From assembly GCF_028281565.1 (NCBI RefSeq), contig NZ_JANQJQ010000009.1:101087-165086 (forward strand): a DNA stretch of 64,000 nt, written 5' to 3'. The stretch's first letter is position 1, and the number at the start of each line of letters is the position of its first letter. The DNA is from Seonamhaeicola sp. Lineage in GTDB: Bacteria; Bacteroidota; Bacteroidia; Flavobacteriales; Flavobacteriaceae. Shown here one piece after another: positions 1-7,978 of the stretch. Both the position numbers and the translations under genes were made by a program. The notes under the pieces are model-generated. The model was not told the origin of the DNA and searched no databases. It worked only from the letters and a program-made list of their open reading frames with translations.

Positions 1-706
1 TGATCAGAATTAAAAACATTAAGACAAAAAGCCTGCTTTTCAAGCTTTGTAATGGTGCTTCTACCTCTTCTTTATCTATCTCAGAAAGTATGACTAGCTT
101 AAGATTCTGTATTTCAATAGGGCCGTATACACCATAGACATCAACATGTCTATAATCTTTATACAGGCCTTTTCCAAACTCACCCGATAAAGCATTTGAC
201 ACCCCTGTTGTTTTTACAATAATATCATATGGTACGGAATCCTTAAAAAAACGTGATTGCGACCGCATTCTGTAATCATCTCCCACCAAATACGATTCCC
301 CCGTTTCTCCCATTCCGGTCCGCTCCAGCAAAATATTCATCACTTTACTGTAAGGTATAATTTTTATAGTGTGTTTACCATGCTTTACATCAACTAAACC
401 AATAGTTAGCTGATGATTTTTATTGTACTTTGTGAAATCATAAATACCTGTTTTAAAATCTTTTTCCGGTAACTTAAAATTCAAGCTGTCTTCTTCTATA
501 TTGGACACATTGATAAAATTACTCCATTCAGATTGAATTAGTTTTTCAATCTGATTTTGTTTCAGGGTTTTAATGGAATTTAATTGTTGCAGAATCCTAT
601 TTTGCAGTACATCTGAAAACTGCCCGTAAAATGTAATTGACAGCATGACAACTACCAAAAAAACGAGGCCGTTTATAATAATTAATATGAGGGATTTTAA
701 GCTAAT
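1..706 (-). CDS. Cache-type sensor protein, N-terminal part (cut by window edge)
   Basis: The open frame runs on the minus strand from about 709 to the window edge. It encodes a membrane segment (residues about 5-25), an extracytoplasmic sensor region, and the start of a second membrane segment. The GETGESYLVGDD...MRSQSRF stretch and the ending SEIDKEEVEAP..SL are typical of Cache-family sensors in histidine kinases, cyclases and SpoIIE-type phosphatases; the output domain lies outside the window, so the class is unknown. No ATG is available before the first membrane segment: the candidates are ATT at 706, TTG at 658 or ATG at 646, and the last two would cut the segment. I chose ATT only because it keeps the segment whole. 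A mutated start is also possible. Confidence 0.7.
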   Translation of the reverse strand, partial: MSLKSLILIIINGLVFLVVVMLSITFYGQFSDVLQNRILQQLNSIKTLKQNQIEKLIQSEWSNFINVSNIEEDSLNFKLPEKDFKTGIYDFTKYNKNHQLTIGLVDVKHGKHTIKIIPYSKVMNILLERTGMGETGESYLVGDDYRMRSQSRFFKDSVPYDIIVKTTGVSNALSGEFGKGLYKDYRHVDVYGVYGPIEIQNLKLVILSEIDKEEVEAPLQSLKSRLFVLMFLILI

Positions 707-754
707 TTGTCAAGGTATTAATAAGTTCTTACACCTTTTTATACAAATATAGCA

Positions 755-1927
755 CTAATTGATTTTATTAAAAGGATGCCTTTCTTCCCATTTCCGTATG
801 GGGTTCATATACTTAACCACGCACTTTAAAACCGTATTGGCAATAAAGTTATTGGTGTGCTTCAAATACACGTGCATGGTATGGGGTTTGGCTCCAATAG
901 AACTTTTGATCTCCATGGCGGTTCTGGCATATACAATGGTTTTAAAGTTGTTTTCAATACCAAAAGAAGCCATGTTAAAAAGCATATTTAAATACATTTG
1001 ATATTGACGTTGGAGCTCCTTGTTATAACCCAAAAAATAGGTTTCCAAACAATGGCCATTCATTATCAAAGTATAAAAACCAATGAGTTCGTCCTTTAGG
1101 AAATACCCAAAAACCTTGAATGATTCTTTTAGATACTTCTTTAAACTTAAAAAATGGTTGCGATCCAGTTTAAATGAATTCACTCTGGCATTATCAGATA
1201 CATTTTCATAAAGTTTGAAAATCGTCTCTGAATGCTGCTCTATGTAGTTTAAATCCAATTCTTTGCAAGTTAAGTCAGCACTTTTTCTTCTCGCTGTTTT
1301 ATAGCGCCTTTTATACTTTTTGTTGAAACCGGAAATATAGTCTTCAGGTGTTTTCCAGGAGTCAGAAACCTGAAACATCATATTGGGCTGCACCTGAATT
1401 TTATAAAGGTTTTGGCTTTTGAAATAAGTCATGCTTTGATGTATTGAATCGTCTTCAAAATAATCCTTAAACGCAACAATGCGTATTTTTTTATTGAATC
1501 GCTCCTTTATTTCAATGGTCAAAACATCGATTGCTTTTTGTATGGTATTCAAAAAATCATTTTGAGAAATAGCATCGGAATCAAAATAAATTCCATGTTG
1601 CCCGGTATGCATTAAATTGCCAATTACCAAAGCATTTCCTCTTACAAACCTGGAAACCAATTGCTTTCCTATTTGTTTTAAGTAACTGTTTGAGGTACGC
1701 CTGAAGACATCATCCAAATACATTTGAACCCGTTGAACAATAGCAATGCCAACCAAGGCATCGGCTTTAAAAACCCCAATATAATATGAAGTAATATTAC
1801 CGGGCGATGAGTTTTCAAGTGCTTCTAAAAACGATGATCTCAAAAACACATCATTAACAGGTAAGTTATTCCAAGTCGATGGAAGTTCAGAAGTAGTCCG
1901 ATATATTTTATAGCCTAGCAATAGCAA
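755..1927 (-). CDS. FemAB/GNAT-fold acyltransferase-like protein
   Basis: A 390-residue soluble protein without a signal peptide. The C-terminal half (about residues 200-350) has the look of the GNAT/FemAB fold used by peptidoglycan-bridge and lipid acyltransferases: a basic KKYKRRYKTARRKS stretch, then YENVSD, an FKVFGYFLKDELIGFYTLIM strand-turn pattern, and a C-terminal YARTAMEIKSSIGAKP stretch. The substrate cannot be told from sequence. The start is odd: no ATG is in frame near the beginning, and TTG at 1927 (or a second TTG at 1921) is the only reasonable choice because a stop lies 15 bases upstream of the frame's first usable codons. It probably stands alone. Confidence 0.6.
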   Translation of the reverse strand: MLLLGYKIYRTTSELPSTWNNLPVNDVFLRSSFLEALENSSPGNITSYYIGVFKADALVGIAIVQRVQMYLDDVFRRTSNSYLKQIGKQLVSRFVRGNALVIGNLMHTGQHGIYFDSDAISQNDFLNTIQKAIDVLTIEIKERFNKKIRIVAFKDYFEDDSIHQSMTYFKSQNLYKIQVQPNMMFQVSDSWKTPEDYISGFNKKYKRRYKTARRKSADLTCKELDLNYIEQHSETIFKLYENVSDNARVNSFKLDRNHFLSLKKYLKESFKVFGYFLKDELIGFYTLIMNGHCLETYFLGYNKELQRQYQMYLNMLFNMASFGIENNFKTIVYARTAMEIKSSIGAKPHTMHVYLKHTNNFIANTVLKCVVKYMNPIRKWEERHPFNKIN

Positions 1928-1929
1928 AG

Positions 1930-1962
1930 AAAAAGACCGAAGTTATACACCTCAGTCTTTGT
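1930..1962 (-). terminator. Weak hairpin with T-run after the DUF1761 gene
   Basis: On the minus strand AAAGAC...GTCTTT arms with an inner partial match flank a loop and are followed by TTTTC. It sits just after the stop of the DUF1761 gene and just before the TTG start of the next gene, so it could end DUF1761 transcription. Confidence 0.4.
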
Positions 1963-1986
1963 TTATGTTAAAAAATTACAAAACTT

Positions 1987-2469
1987 TTATTTCCATCCGC
2001 AAATGATAGCGCCCATGACACCCATAGTCACTACCCAATAACCTGTATTAATAAGAATATATTTAGCACTTTTACGCTCAAATAAAGCATTAGTGCCCAG
2101 AATAGGAAGTGCTACGAAAATACCGGCTATAACACCGTGAAACGCCCCGTGTTTAAACGTTCTAAACTCATTGGCGTATTCCGCCATAAACGCTTCATAA
2201 GAAGGTTGCACTCCTAATTCTCCCTGCGCCAAACTAAAAGCACCCATTTGGTGAATCACCATAGGCATAATTGACATAGCCAGTAAAACAGCAAAAATAA
2301 AGGCCATAATAAAGATCTTTGCCATATTAGCACCTTTCATTTTCTCTTCACTCATGTCTGCGGCTTGCATCCAGGCCGTACCAAATACTTTCGGATTGTA
2401 CCAAATAAAACCTACAACAAGGGCAGAAACAGCAGCAACAAGAATTGCTGGGAAATTCATTGCATCCAT
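1987..2469 (-). CDS. DUF1761 membrane protein
   Basis: A 160-residue integral membrane protein with four hydrophobic segments (about residues 7-25, 52-75, 112-130 and 140-158). The N-terminal VSALVVGFIWYNPKVFG motif and the full-length match to the usual size point to the DUF1761 family, common in Bacteroidota and of unknown function. ATG at 2469 gives the normal N-terminus MDAMNFPAIL, and the second Met (2460) is a near equivalent. Confidence 0.8.
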   Translation of the reverse strand: MDAMNFPAILVAAVSALVVGFIWYNPKVFGTAWMQAADMSEEKMKGANMAKIFIMAFIFAVLLAMSIMPMVIHQMGAFSLAQGELGVQPSYEAFMAEYANEFRTFKHGAFHGVIAGIFVALPILGTNALFERKSAKYILINTGYWVVTMGVMGAIICGWK

Positions 2470-2560
2470 AATAATTTTAGTTTATAGTTAGAACTTAAAT
2501 ATAGCTAAAAATATAATACAGGATTGCTTTTTAACGCTTTATATCCGTTATGAAGAACTT

Positions 2561-4576
2561 CTAAAGCGCTTCTGCCTCAGTAACTAAAAGGGTGTTTTTA
2601 TCTTCTAAAGCTTTAGTTATGAAGCTATCGATAGCTTCGTTTCTTTCCAAACCATTTTTAAGCAAAACACTAAGGGCAAGCGCCGTTGCAATACGTGTTC
2701 CAACCTTTTTAACAGCGGTTCCAAAAAGCGGTTCCAGGTCTTCATAACTAACCCCTTCGGCCAGCTCTAAAATTTCCGATTTAACCTTTTGTTGCTTGGC
2801 TTCCGGTAAGTTAGTATACTTTTTACCCAGTTGCTTAATAAGGTCTATTGGCTTACGTTGTGATTGCTGCTGTTGTTGCGGTTTAGGTTGAACCTGTTTC
2901 AAAGTGTTTTGATTAGTTTTTTGCTTCGCCCAGGTATCTCTTAGTCCAACGGTTTTATTAAAAATAAGGTTTTCAGAAGTTGCATCATCATCCACATTAA
3001 AATACCCTAAACGTTGAAACTGAAACCTGTTCCCTACTTTAGCATCAATTAAACCGGGCTCCACATAAGCTTCAATCACTCTTAAAGAATCCGGGTTGAT
3101 AAACGCCATAAAATCTTTGTCCTGATGACTATCCGGTGCTTCGTCCATAAACAGCCTGTCATATTCCCTAACCTCAGCTTTAACAGCATGTTGAATAGAC
3201 ACCCAGTGCAGCGTTCCTTTCACTCTTCTTGCCGTATCTTCAGAATACGTACAATGTATCTCGGTAATAGTGCCGTTTGTATCTTTTACAACATGTTCCG
3301 CTTTAATGATATAAGCATTTTTTAAACGAACCTCACCTCCTAGTTTCAACCTGAAAAACTTATTACCGGCTTCTTCTTTAAAGTCGTCTTTTTCAATATA
3401 AAGTTCTTTTGAAAACGGTACTTTTCTGGAACCGGCAGCTGCATCTTCCGGATTGTTTTCAGCATCTAACCACTCTACCTTACCTTCCGGATAATTTGTA
3501 ATAACAAGCTTAACAGGATCTAAAACTGCCATTACCCTTGGGGCCGTTTTATTCAGATCTTCACGAATACAGAATTCTAATAGCGATACATCAATGACAT
3601 TATCACGCTTGGCAACACCTGCTGTCTCCACAAACTTTCTTAGGGCATTTGGTGTATAACCCCTTCTTCGTAAACCTGAAATAGTCGGCATTCTGGGATC
3701 ATCCCATCCCTTCACCACGCCTTCATTTACCAGTTGCAGCAGCTTACGTTTGCTCATGATGGTATAACTTAAATTCAAACGGGCAAATTCGCGTTGCTTT
3801 GGTGGCAATGGAAGTGTATCTGAACTATAATCATGAACTATATCCCTAAACCAATTATAAAGCTTTCTATGGGGCTTAAATTCCAAAGAGCATAGGGAGT
3901 GTGAAATTTGTTCAATATAATCGCTTTCCCCATGGGTCCAATCATACATAGGATAAATACACCATGCATCACCCGTTCTATGGTGATGTGCAAACATAAT
4001 ACGATACATGATAGGATCCCGCATTAACATATTGGGATCTTCCATATCTATTTTAGCACGTAATACATGGGTTCCGGCTTCAAATTCACCGTTTTTCATA
4101 CGTGTAAACAAATCCAAATTCTCTGCCACACTTCTGTCTCTGTAAGGACTGTTGGTTCCTACCTGTGTTGGTGTTCCTTTTTGTTCAGCCATTTCCTCAC
4201 TGGTTTGAGAATCTACATAGGCCTTACCATCTTTAATCATCTGAACAGCCCAATCATACAACTGCTGGAAATAGTCTGAAGAATACAACTCTTTATCCCA
4301 CTTGTACCCTAACCAGGCTACATCACGCTTAATAGCATCTACATATTCCTGCTCTTCTTTAGTCGGATTGGTATCATCAAACCGAAGGTTAACCGGTGCA
4401 TTATACTTTTCACCCAACCCAAAACTAATGCCAATAGCTTTAGTGTGTCCTATATGCAAATAGCCGTTTGGTTCCGGAGGAAACCTAAAACGCAGGTCGT
4501 TTTTAGACATTCCATTTGCTAAATCCTCTTCTATAATTTGCTCAATAAAATTGAGTGGTTTTTTATCTTCAGACAT
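2561..4576 (-). CDS. glnS: Glutaminyl-tRNA synthetase with C-terminal YqeY-like domain
   Basis: Class I aminoacyl-tRNA synthetase that charges tRNA-Gln in the cytoplasm. The HIGH signature appears as PPEPNGYLHIGH near residue 40 and the KMSKS equivalent as IMSKRK near residue 265, followed by the anticodon-binding beta-barrels. At about 671 residues it is longer than the usual 550-560. After a Q-rich linker (about 555-570) comes a roughly 100-residue helical tail (DLIKQLGKKY...EALEDKN region) resembling the YqeY/GatB-tail domain known to aid tRNA binding in Deinococcus GlnRS. The ATG at 4576 (MSEDKK) is preferred over one six codons upstream because it matches the family N-terminus. Confidence 0.95.
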   Translation of the reverse strand: MSEDKKPLNFIEQIIEEDLANGMSKNDLRFRFPPEPNGYLHIGHTKAIGISFGLGEKYNAPVNLRFDDTNPTKEEQEYVDAIKRDVAWLGYKWDKELYSSDYFQQLYDWAVQMIKDGKAYVDSQTSEEMAEQKGTPTQVGTNSPYRDRSVAENLDLFTRMKNGEFEAGTHVLRAKIDMEDPNMLMRDPIMYRIMFAHHHRTGDAWCIYPMYDWTHGESDYIEQISHSLCSLEFKPHRKLYNWFRDIVHDYSSDTLPLPPKQREFARLNLSYTIMSKRKLLQLVNEGVVKGWDDPRMPTISGLRRRGYTPNALRKFVETAGVAKRDNVIDVSLLEFCIREDLNKTAPRVMAVLDPVKLVITNYPEGKVEWLDAENNPEDAAAGSRKVPFSKELYIEKDDFKEEAGNKFFRLKLGGEVRLKNAYIIKAEHVVKDTNGTITEIHCTYSEDTARRVKGTLHWVSIQHAVKAEVREYDRLFMDEAPDSHQDKDFMAFINPDSLRVIEAYVEPGLIDAKVGNRFQFQRLGYFNVDDDATSENLIFNKTVGLRDTWAKQKTNQNTLKQVQPKPQQQQQSQRKPIDLIKQLGKKYTNLPEAKQQKVKSEILELAEGVSYEDLEPLFGTAVKKVGTRIATALALSVLLKNGLERNEAIDSFITKALEDKNTLLVTEAEAL

Positions 4577-4680
4577 ATCATAAATAAAACGCAAATTTAT
4601 AGAAATAATAGCATATTTAGCTATAAAAAGCTTTCAGAAAACAATATTCCGAAAGGGGTGTGCTTAAATAAAAAACAGCT

Positions 4681-5355
4681 TTATCCAGGTACTTTTATTG
4701 TTTTTATCAAAGTATATCCATCTGATGCATTACCGGTAACAGAATCTGCTAGGTTTGAATTATCTACTATTCCATCATTAAGGTTATTTGTATCTGCTGT
4801 TCCTTTATAACCTGTTGTTGCATAGACGGTATTTGATATCGTATCCGGAAATGAAACTTGAGTAATTAATAGTGATTTATTAGAAGAATCTTTTATTTCA
4901 ACATGAAGATGTGGGGTGCGTCCTGGATACCAACCTGGATATATACTTATAAAAGACGCATTACCATTATTGTCTGTTGTTTGTCTGCCTCTTAAAAAGC
5001 TCTCATTAGTAAAATTGCCATCTAGTTGGTCGGAATATTCAGAATAATTCCCCTTAGCATCACAGTGCCAAACATCTACATAGACACCGGCTAGGGGCGA
5101 ACAACCCTGATTGACATTTTGAATAACAAATTTCATCAATAATGGTACTCCTTGTTTGTTTCCAATTATATTTTCTCTTACCAAATCGGCAGGTGTTTTT
5201 ATTGGAAAAGGTCCTGCCGTTTCTCGTGGTGACATTGTACATGAATTCGCAGAAACCTCTTCATCTGTACTTTCACATGAGGTTACTAATGTAGGTACTG
5301 CAGCTATGATCCCAATTGCTTTAATTCCATTCTTTAAAAAAATTTTTCTATCCAT
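4681..5355 (-). CDS. Intradiol ring-cleavage dioxygenase-like lipoprotein
   Basis: A 224-residue exported protein. The first 27 residues end in a lipobox (LVTSC), so it is probably anchored in a membrane. The rest has the intradiol dioxygenase fold of the protocatechuate 3,4-dioxygenase beta family: PRETAGPFP, DVWHCDAKGNYSEY with the first iron-ligand Tyr, then GWYPGRTPHLHVEI giving the Tyr-His-His ligands. Family members cleave catechol-type rings using Fe(III). The secreted form is common in Bacteroidota and its natural substrate is unknown. No aromatic-degradation genes are nearby, so a catabolic role is only a guess. Confidence 0.85.
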   Translation of the reverse strand: MDRKIFLKNGIKAIGIIAAVPTLVTSCESTDEEVSANSCTMSPRETAGPFPIKTPADLVRENIIGNKQGVPLLMKFVIQNVNQGCSPLAGVYVDVWHCDAKGNYSEYSDQLDGNFTNESFLRGRQTTDNNGNASFISIYPGWYPGRTPHLHVEIKDSSNKSLLITQVSFPDTISNTVYATTGYKGTADTNNLNDGIVDNSNLADSVTGNASDGYTLIKTIKVPG

Positions 5356-5457
5356 CTGTTGCTTTTTTAATACTAATTCTTGACTCGTTAATTTAATTAT
5401 GTTTTTATTACTTTATGTATATTAAACAGCTACTATAATAGTTACCCTACTTTATAA

Positions 5458-5465
5458 GTATATTT
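5458..5465 (+). promoter_or_regulatory. Bacteroidota -7 box upstream of folB
   Basis: TATATTTG matches the TAnnTTTG -7 consensus of Bacteroidota and lies 23 bases before the chosen folB ATG at 5488. No clear TTG at -33 was seen. Confidence 0.45.
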
Positions 5466-5487
5466 GTGCTTTTATATTAAACTAAAA

Positions 5488-5850
5488 ATGGGAATAATAA
5501 AAGTTGAAAACATTAAAGTTTACGCTTATCACGGTTGTTTAAAAGAAGAGACAAAAATTGGTAGTGATTACAGGGTGGATTTAGAGGTAAAAGCCGACTT
5601 ACAAACCTCGGCAAATTCTGATGATTTAAAGGATACAGTGGATTACGTATTTTTAAACCGCATTGTAAAGGAAGAAATGTCTGTCCCGTCAAAGCTACTG
5701 GAAACGGTAGCAAAACGTATATTAGACCGCATTTTTTCTGAAGATGTATTAGTTAAAAAAGCTACGGTTTGGGTTAGTAAAATAAATCCTCCTATTGGTG
5801 GTAATGTTGAAAGTGTAACCATTAAAATGACTGATAAACGTAAAAAATAA
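5488..5850 (+). CDS. folB: Dihydroneopterin aldolase
   Basis: A 120-residue enzyme of folate synthesis that converts 7,8-dihydroneopterin to 6-hydroxymethyl-dihydropterin and glycolaldehyde. The hallmarks are VENIKVYAYHGCLKEE near the N-terminus, DTVDYVFLNRIVKEEM in the middle and the C-terminal VWVSKINPPIGGNVESVTI, matching the full family length. ATG at 5488 gives MGIIKVENIK, the family N-terminus. An upstream in-frame ATG at 5464 would overlap the -7 box and adds an unlikely MCFYIKLK leader. It stands alone, between a divergent gene and tRNA-Cys. Confidence 0.93.
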   Translation: MGIIKVENIKVYAYHGCLKEETKIGSDYRVDLEVKADLQTSANSDDLKDTVDYVFLNRIVKEEMSVPSKLLETVAKRILDRIFSEDVLVKKATVWVSKINPPIGGNVESVTIKMTDKRKK

Positions 5851-5880
5851 TTTTAAATAAGAAAACGTAATAAATTTTTT

Positions 5881-5888
5881 TACATTTG
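5881..5888 (+). promoter_or_regulatory. Bacteroidota -7 box upstream of tRNA-Cys
   Basis: TACATTTG fits TAnnTTTG and lies about 80 bases before the tRNA. The intervening leader holds a small CTC...GAG hairpin. Confidence 0.45.
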
Positions 5889-5968
5889 CAGCAGATTCCT
5901 GATCTCGTTGGAAGAGACGGTTTCAAAGGTTTATCGAAAATAAATTTTTGATAGATTTTTTTCATTAT

Positions 5969-6039
5969 GGCGTCGTGGCCGAGTGGCTAGGCAGAGGTCT
6001 GCAAAACCTTTTACAGCGGTTCGAATCCGCTCGACGCCT
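5969..6039 (+). tRNA. tRNA-Cys (GCA)
   Basis: A complete cloverleaf can be drawn. The acceptor arms GGCGTCG and CGACGCC pair perfectly, the D arm is GCCGAGTGGCTAGGC, the anticodon stem GAGGT/ACCTT holds loop CTGCAAA with anticodon GCA, and the T arm GCGGTTCGAATCCGC follows. The discriminator base is T, as expected for tRNA-Cys. CCA is not encoded. Confidence 0.96.
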
Positions 6040-6053
6040 CAAAGAGCTTTCAG

Positions 6054-6749
6054 TTAATCTGGAAGCTTTTCTTTTATAGGGTTTATTTGTTCCAGCTTTT
6101 CTTTATTCTTTTCATAGGTTTCCGGAAATAGTCCCTGAACCAGTAAAAGCACGCCAAATCCTAAAATTACCAAAGCCACAATTTTCTTTGTTTTAAATAT
6201 TAACCGTGGTGTTAATCGTTTCTTTATCCGTTTAGCAACAGCAATTTTTACTAAATCAACTAATAAATAAGTAACTAAAATAGTACCTAAAAAGATAAAA
6301 ACTCCGTACTCGGAAGTTGTTAAAGTATTAGCTAAAGCTATAAAAACAACCCAACCGAGCAGTACGCCTATATTAATAAAATTGAGTAAGAATCCTTTTA
6401 AAAACAATCTGCCATAACCTCTTTTAAATTCTACAGCGTGATATTCCCTAACAATCTCACGAAAAGATTTTGATGTTTTTATAAAAGAAATGATACCATA
6501 AGCTATTAGCAAAACACCTCCGAATATTAAAAAATTAGGATCATCCTTTACTCTGTCTAATAATCGATTGGTACTGAAAAATGCCACAAGAATAAACAGG
6601 ATATCGGCTAAAATAACACCTAAATCAAATATTAAAGCTCTTCTGAATCCTTTAGTGGCACCCGTTTCCAACAGCACAAAAAACACCGGACCAATGGTAA
6701 AGGCCAGTATAATTCCGAAAGGAATAGCTGTTAAGATATCATCAAACAT
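6054..6749 (-). CDS. LysE family translocator
   Basis: A 231-residue integral membrane protein with about six hydrophobic segments. The N-terminal TAIPFGIILAFTIGPVFFVL and the GxxxFKRALIFDLGVILADILFI pattern identify the LysE/RhtB exporter family, which exports amino acids or similar small solutes across the inner membrane. Length is normal. A basic linker follows the last helix. It lies alone between tRNA-Cys and a bidirectional terminator; the substrate is not predictable. Confidence 0.85.
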   Translation of the reverse strand: MFDDILTAIPFGIILAFTIGPVFFVLLETGATKGFRRALIFDLGVILADILFILVAFFSTNRLLDRVKDDPNFLIFGGVLLIAYGIISFIKTSKSFREIVREYHAVEFKRGYGRLFLKGFLLNFINIGVLLGWVVFIALANTLTTSEYGVFIFLGTILVTYLLVDLVKIAVAKRIKKRLTPRLIFKTKKIVALVILGFGVLLLVQGLFPETYEKNKEKLEQINPIKEKLPD

Positions 6750-6827
6750 ACTTTTATGAAGCTTTACACAAAGTAAAGAAATATTTTATGATTTTTCTTA
6801 TAGTTATTTCAGTGTTATTAAAAAGAA

Positions 6828-6851
6828 AAAACCGCTAAAATTAGCGGTTTT
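6828..6851. terminator. Bidirectional intrinsic terminator
   Basis: Arms AAAACCGCTAA and TTAGCGGTTTT are perfectly complementary around two bases, with A-runs on one side and T-runs on the other. It lies between the 3' end of the head-GIN gene (minus strand) and the start of lysE, so it most likely terminates the head-GIN transcript. Confidence 0.75.
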
Positions 6852-6878
6852 ATTAGAAGTTTTATTTCATTAATTTAT

Positions 6879-7550
6879 TTACATTCGTTTTACCCTGCCT
6901 CCAAAAACACGGTCCTCATTAACCGTCTCAGGGTCGCCATAAATGAATACATCCCCACCGGCTCTAATTTTAACATCTACCAGATCTTTAGCATTAACAT
7001 AAGCTTCACCTGCAGCTCTGATAGCTACTTCGGTTTTGTCGGTTTTAAGCTCCGCCCCTTTATAAACACCACCGGTTAACAAAGAAACATCCTGGCTTTT
7101 GGCTTTACCGGTAACCTTAATAACACCGCCGGTAACCGATTTAATATTAGCATAGGTAACATCGACTTTGACTTCAATTTTGCCACCTTCCTGGGATTTT
7201 AGATCTATTTCAAACTGTTTTATTTTGTCGTCGGAATGGACGGCTGCACCTTCATTAACATCAATAACATCCACCTTCGAATAATATAACTTTACTTTAG
7301 TGTCATTACCATCAAAGATCTTTTTTAGGTTCATTTTAATTTTCAAGGTGCCATTTTTGTTATTTATTAGAACATTTTCAGTATCCTTTCCCGTAATAAC
7401 AACTTTATTATGTTTTGATTTAATCATTTCCACATTAATTAAATCATAAACTTTTAGTTCACTAAATTCTCCTATTTCCTTTTCTATTGAATTTTGAGCA
7501 ATAACTGCAGTAGTTATAAGAATGGCCAGTATTGTTGATAAACTTTTCAT
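6879..7550 (-). CDS. Head-GIN domain protein (DUF2807), secreted
   Basis: A 223-residue protein with an N-terminal signal peptide (about 18 residues, cut near VIAQN). The rest is a repetitive beta-helix-like region: FSELKVYDLINVEMIKSKH near the start, then short strands with alternating G/V/K such as AAVHSD, GGVIKVTGKAK, GGVYKGAEL and AGGDVFIYG. This is the pattern of the putative auto-transporter adhesin head-GIN domain (DUF2807), abundant in Bacteroidota. It ends with the usual GGRVKRM tail. Likely periplasmic or surface exposed; function is not established. Confidence 0.85.
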   Translation of the reverse strand: MKSLSTILAILITTAVIAQNSIEKEIGEFSELKVYDLINVEMIKSKHNKVVITGKDTENVLINNKNGTLKIKMNLKKIFDGNDTKVKLYYSKVDVIDVNEGAAVHSDDKIKQFEIDLKSQEGGKIEVKVDVTYANIKSVTGGVIKVTGKAKSQDVSLLTGGVYKGAELKTDKTEVAIRAAGEAYVNAKDLVDVKIRAGGDVFIYGDPETVNEDRVFGGRVKRM

Positions 7551-7634
7551 GGATTAATATTTATAGGTTTTTAACTTAAACGTAAAATTATCAAGAATTA
7601 TTCCGTTGTGTATTAACTTTAAGAAAATTTTTAA

Positions 7635-7931
7635 TCAGATAGCTACTTTTACAGCTGTTCCGGTTATAGAAACAAAAAAATAAACACCCGATGATGTTTC
7701 AATATCTAATCTAATACCAACAATAGCGTTAGCTTTTAGATTCAGGGCATTGGTTTTTAAATTTTGAAAAGCTTCTTCTTTAGCCTCATTTATAAGGTCT
7801 GAAGTTATTTCTAAATTCTTAGTTGTCTTTAAGGAATACTTCTTTTTTATATTAGTAGATACTCCAGTTACTATACCTAAATAATCCTCTATTTTGTGTC
7901 CTTCAATGGAATTTGTTGTTGTTAGTACCAT
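7635..7931 (-). CDS. YbjQ family (UPF0145) protein
   Basis: A 98-residue cytoplasmic protein covering the whole YbjQ/UPF0145 family: MVLTTTNSIEGHKIEDYLGIV at the start, then KEEAFQNLKTNALNLKANAIVGIRLD and a C-terminal SITGTAVKV. The family is sometimes called a heavy-metal-binding domain, but its biochemical role is unproven. It sits 47 bases beyond the RNase R stop on the same strand and may be read through from it. Confidence 0.85.
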   Translation of the reverse strand: MVLTTTNSIEGHKIEDYLGIVTGVSTNIKKKYSLKTTKNLEITSDLINEAKEEAFQNLKTNALNLKANAIVGIRLDIETSSGVYFFVSITGTAVKVAI

Positions 7932-7978
7932 AAGTCTATAATGTTTTAGTAATTAGTTCTTGATACAAAAGATTGTTA

